This document shows, piece by piece, positions 7,629 to 8,181 of a stretch of DNA of 8,181 nucleotides. The notes beneath the pieces were generated by a model, which saw only the letters and a list, made by a program, of their open reading frames with translations, was not told where the DNA came from and did not search any database. Source of the stretch: an uncultured Oscillospiraceae bacterium (GTDB lineage: Bacteria; Bacillota; Clostridia; Oscillospirales; Acutalibacteraceae); contig CABQAA010000084.1 in assembly GCA_902461995.1 (NCBI GenBank), positions 1-8,181 of the forward strand, given 5' to 3'. Position 1 is the stretch's first letter. Each line of letters begins with the position of its first letter. The position numbers and the translations under genes are program-made.

Positions 7629-7820
7629 TCAATCCAACTCCTCGTCGTCGCTGTCCGGCGGAATAGGGCCATATTTGTCCTCAAAGGCCTCTACAAGTTC
7701 CCGCATCCGGAATTCGATCTCTTTATTGACAGACCGCCCATTGCGGCGGGCAACCACCTTCAGCTTCCGCATAACCTCCGGGTCCAGACGCAGCGGATAG
7801 GGATTGAGCCGTTCTTTCAA
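7629..7820 (-). CDS. Arc-type ribbon-helix-helix DNA-binding protein, probable autorepressor
   Basis: A 63-aa protein (TTG start) that resembles the phage P22 Arc fold. A short beta strand (N-P-Y-P-L-R-L, residues 6-12) is followed by helix A (PEVMRKLKVVARRNG, 14-28), then R-S-V-N-K-E-I at 29-35, which closely matches the Arc turn N-G-R-S-V-N-S-E-I, and helix B to about residue 48. The tail (PIPPDSDDEELD) is strongly acidic and proline-rich. Such proteins act as dimers whose strands enter the major groove, as repressors or antitoxins; no toxin gene is adjacent. The TTG at 7820 is chosen because GGAGGAGG (complement of 7828-7835) lies 7 nt upstream. The in-frame ATG at 7859 would add 13 non-conserved residues and lies inside the inverted repeat. 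Dyad sites upstream suggest autoregulation. It is followed by the VOC gene 15 bp downstream. Confidence 0.83.
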   Translation of the reverse strand: MKERLNPYPLRLDPEVMRKLKVVARRNGRSVNKEIEFRMRELVEAFEDKYGPIPPDSDDEELD

Positions 7821-7833
7821 ATCGATTCCTCCT

Positions 7834-7862
7834 CCAATGGATATCTCTAGTATATCCATTGG
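7834..7862. repeat. Inverted repeat with 11-bp arms: candidate operator and leader hairpin of the ribbon-helix-helix gene
   Basis: CCAATGGATAT (7834-7844) and its perfect complement (7852-7862) flank a 7-bp spacer. The repeat lies between the predicted transcript start (near 7862) and the Shine-Dalgarno site of the regulator gene, which it overlaps by two bases (7834-7835). It could be bound as DNA by the ribbon-helix-helix dimer, or fold in the mRNA as a hairpin right at the ribosome binding site. Confidence 0.6.
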
Positions 7863-7868
7863 ATTTCG

Positions 7869-7896
7869 AAAATAATAGCAGCCAAATGGATATCAA
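7869..7896 (-). promoter_or_regulatory. Probable promoter of the ribbon-helix-helix / VOC pair
   Basis: On the minus strand TTGATA (7896-7891, 5/6 to -35) is followed after 16 bp by TATTTT (7874-7869, 4/6 to -10). A start near 7862 would put the inverted repeat at the very 5' end of the message. The alternative TATACT further downstream lacks a -35 and lies inside the repeat. Confidence 0.45.
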
Positions 7897-7900
7897 TTGG
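7882..7900. promoter_or_regulatory. Second, imperfect operator-like site
   Basis: CCAAATGGATATCAATTGG repeats the core ATGGATAT of the 7834-7862 dyad (7886-7893) and has the same CCAA/TTGG ends, but its internal symmetry is imperfect. It overlaps the -35 of the minus-strand promoter and lies just upstream of the -35 of the divergent plus-strand promoter. The like-oriented cores are 49 bp apart. Confidence 0.5.
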
Positions 7901-7903
7901 ATG

Positions 7904-7932
7904 TTTACTTTTCCTTTTTCTTGTGGTATCAT
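7904..7932 (+). promoter_or_regulatory. Extended -10 promoter of the 52-codon gene
   Basis: TTTACT (7904-7909, 4/6), a 17-bp spacer, then TATCAT (7927-7932, 5/6) preceded by TGG, which gives the TGn extension. The predicted start is near 7939, leaving a leader of about 40 nt. Confidence 0.55.
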
Positions 7933-7944
7933 GAAATCGGACCA

Positions 7945-7965
7945 TATACGAAGACTTGACGTATA
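7945..7965 (+). repeat. Short inverted repeat in the leader of the 52-codon gene
   Basis: TATACG (7945-7950) and its complement CGTATA (7960-7965) are separated by 9 bp, directly before AGGGGG, the likely ribosome binding site (7965-7970). The stem is only six pairs, so it may be a weak hairpin, a protein site or chance. Confidence 0.3.
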
Positions 7966-7978
7966 GGGGGATATATCG

Positions 7979-8137
7979 ATGATGAGCCATGAGGATAAAA
8001 GGAAGCTGTCTCTTGCCAAGGCCTATGCGAAACTGGCCGACACATCGCCCGAAAAGGCACGCCTCGTCTTGGAATATATGCAGAATCGCCTGAAAACGAT
8101 GAAAAAGGATACGGAATCAAAATCCTCCTCTAAATAA
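7979..8137 (+). CDS. Small hypothetical protein, 52 aa
   Basis: An unrecognised short gene starting MMSHEDKRKLSLAKAYAKLA and ending in a Lys/Ser-rich tail (TESKSSSK). It is predicted almost wholly helical, basic and without a membrane segment; the part SPEKARLVLEYMQNRL looks like an amphipathic helix. The ATG at 7979 has a G-rich site (AGGGGG, 7965-7970) 8 nt upstream; the next codon is also ATG and may be used instead. Its GC content is about 46% by hand count, well below neighbouring genes, which suggests recent acquisition. It is transcribed from an extended -10 promoter, divergent from the ribbon-helix-helix gene and 19 bp ahead of another start. Reality as a gene rests on promoter, ribosome binding site and context, not on homology; a small regulatory or DNA-binding protein is one guess. 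Confidence 0.55.
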   Translation: MMSHEDKRKLSLAKAYAKLADTSPEKARLVLEYMQNRLKTMKKDTESKSSSK

Positions 8138-8156
8138 AAGAAAGGCCGGTTTCCGC

Positions 8157-8181
8157 ATGTCACGTAAACCCGCCAATAATG
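8157..8181 (+). CDS. Start of an unidentified gene, cut by the right edge
   Basis: An ATG at 8157 opens a frame reading MSRKPANN to the window end. GAAAGG (8140-8145) lies 11 nt upstream, a little far but usable, and the gap from the preceding stop is 19 bp, so it may share that transcript. Basic openings of this kind occur in tyrosine integrases of Firmicutes mobile elements, among many other proteins, but eight residues cannot establish a family. Confidence 0.35.

Noticed and set aside
7149..7850. 233-codon plus-strand frame across the VOC and ribbon-helix-helix genes
   Set aside because: It covers the shared terminator and two minus-strand genes that have clear family motifs and ribosome binding sites; the product looks like an antisense translation.
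7821..7859. ATG start at 7859 for the ribbon-helix-helix protein
   Set aside because: The extra 13 residues are encoded by the inverted repeat and the Shine-Dalgarno site itself; the TTG at 7820 has an ideal GGAGGAGG upstream.
1..8181. Search for CRISPR arrays, tRNA or rRNA genes, riboswitches and insertion sequences
   Set aside because: I saw no regularly spaced repeats, cloverleaf-like segments, known riboswitch cores or transposase motifs. No gene-free stretch exceeds about 160 bp.

Overview
The window is a dense, GC-rich bacterial chromosome segment, with most genes clearly above 60% GC in stretches counted by hand. Strong GGAGG-type ribosome binding sites, short intergenic gaps and the gene content (BaiN/HI0933 flavoprotein, P2A Ca2+-ATPase, hemolysin III/TrhA, YqhD/BdhA-type alcohol dehydrogenase, DUF4434 secreted protein) fit an anaerobic, high-GC member of the Clostridia, perhaps Oscillospiraceae-like. 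The taxonomy is inference; no rRNA or other phylogenetic marker is present.

Left part (1-5190): a minus-strand BaiN/HI0933-type flavoprotein runs off the left edge. It is divergent from a three-gene plus-strand unit: an 896-aa P-type Ca2+-ATPase, a 217-aa TrhA/hemolysin III membrane protein and a 387-aa iron-type alcohol dehydrogenase. The two directions have separate, recognisable sigma-A-type promoters in the 154-bp gap (438-593). The three plus-strand genes are 25 and 20 bp apart, each has its own ribosome binding site, and the unit ends at a textbook intrinsic terminator (5153-5190).

Middle (5191-7180): a monocistronic gene encodes a secreted 606-aa protein. It has a signal peptide, a Ser/Thr/Pro-rich linker, a DUF4434 TIM-barrel-like glycosidase-type domain and a C-terminal beta-sandwich-like domain. 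It ends at a hairpin that can terminate transcription from both directions.

Right part (7185-8181): a minus-strand pair encodes a 63-aa Arc-type ribbon-helix-helix regulator (TTG start) followed by a VOC/PhnB-like protein; it reads into the shared terminator. Upstream of the regulator is an AT-rich 158-bp region. It carries an 11-bp-arm inverted repeat plus a related second site, placed as operators over the regulator's own promoter and next to a divergent extended -10 promoter. The divergent promoter drives a 52-codon gene of about 46% GC that I do not recognise, followed 19 bp later by the start of another gene (MSRKPANN...) cut by the window edge.

The left and middle parts look like ordinary chromosomal genes. 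The most distinctive part is the right-hand regulator/operator/divergent small-gene module, which could be the edge of an acquired element, but the window ends before this can be decided.
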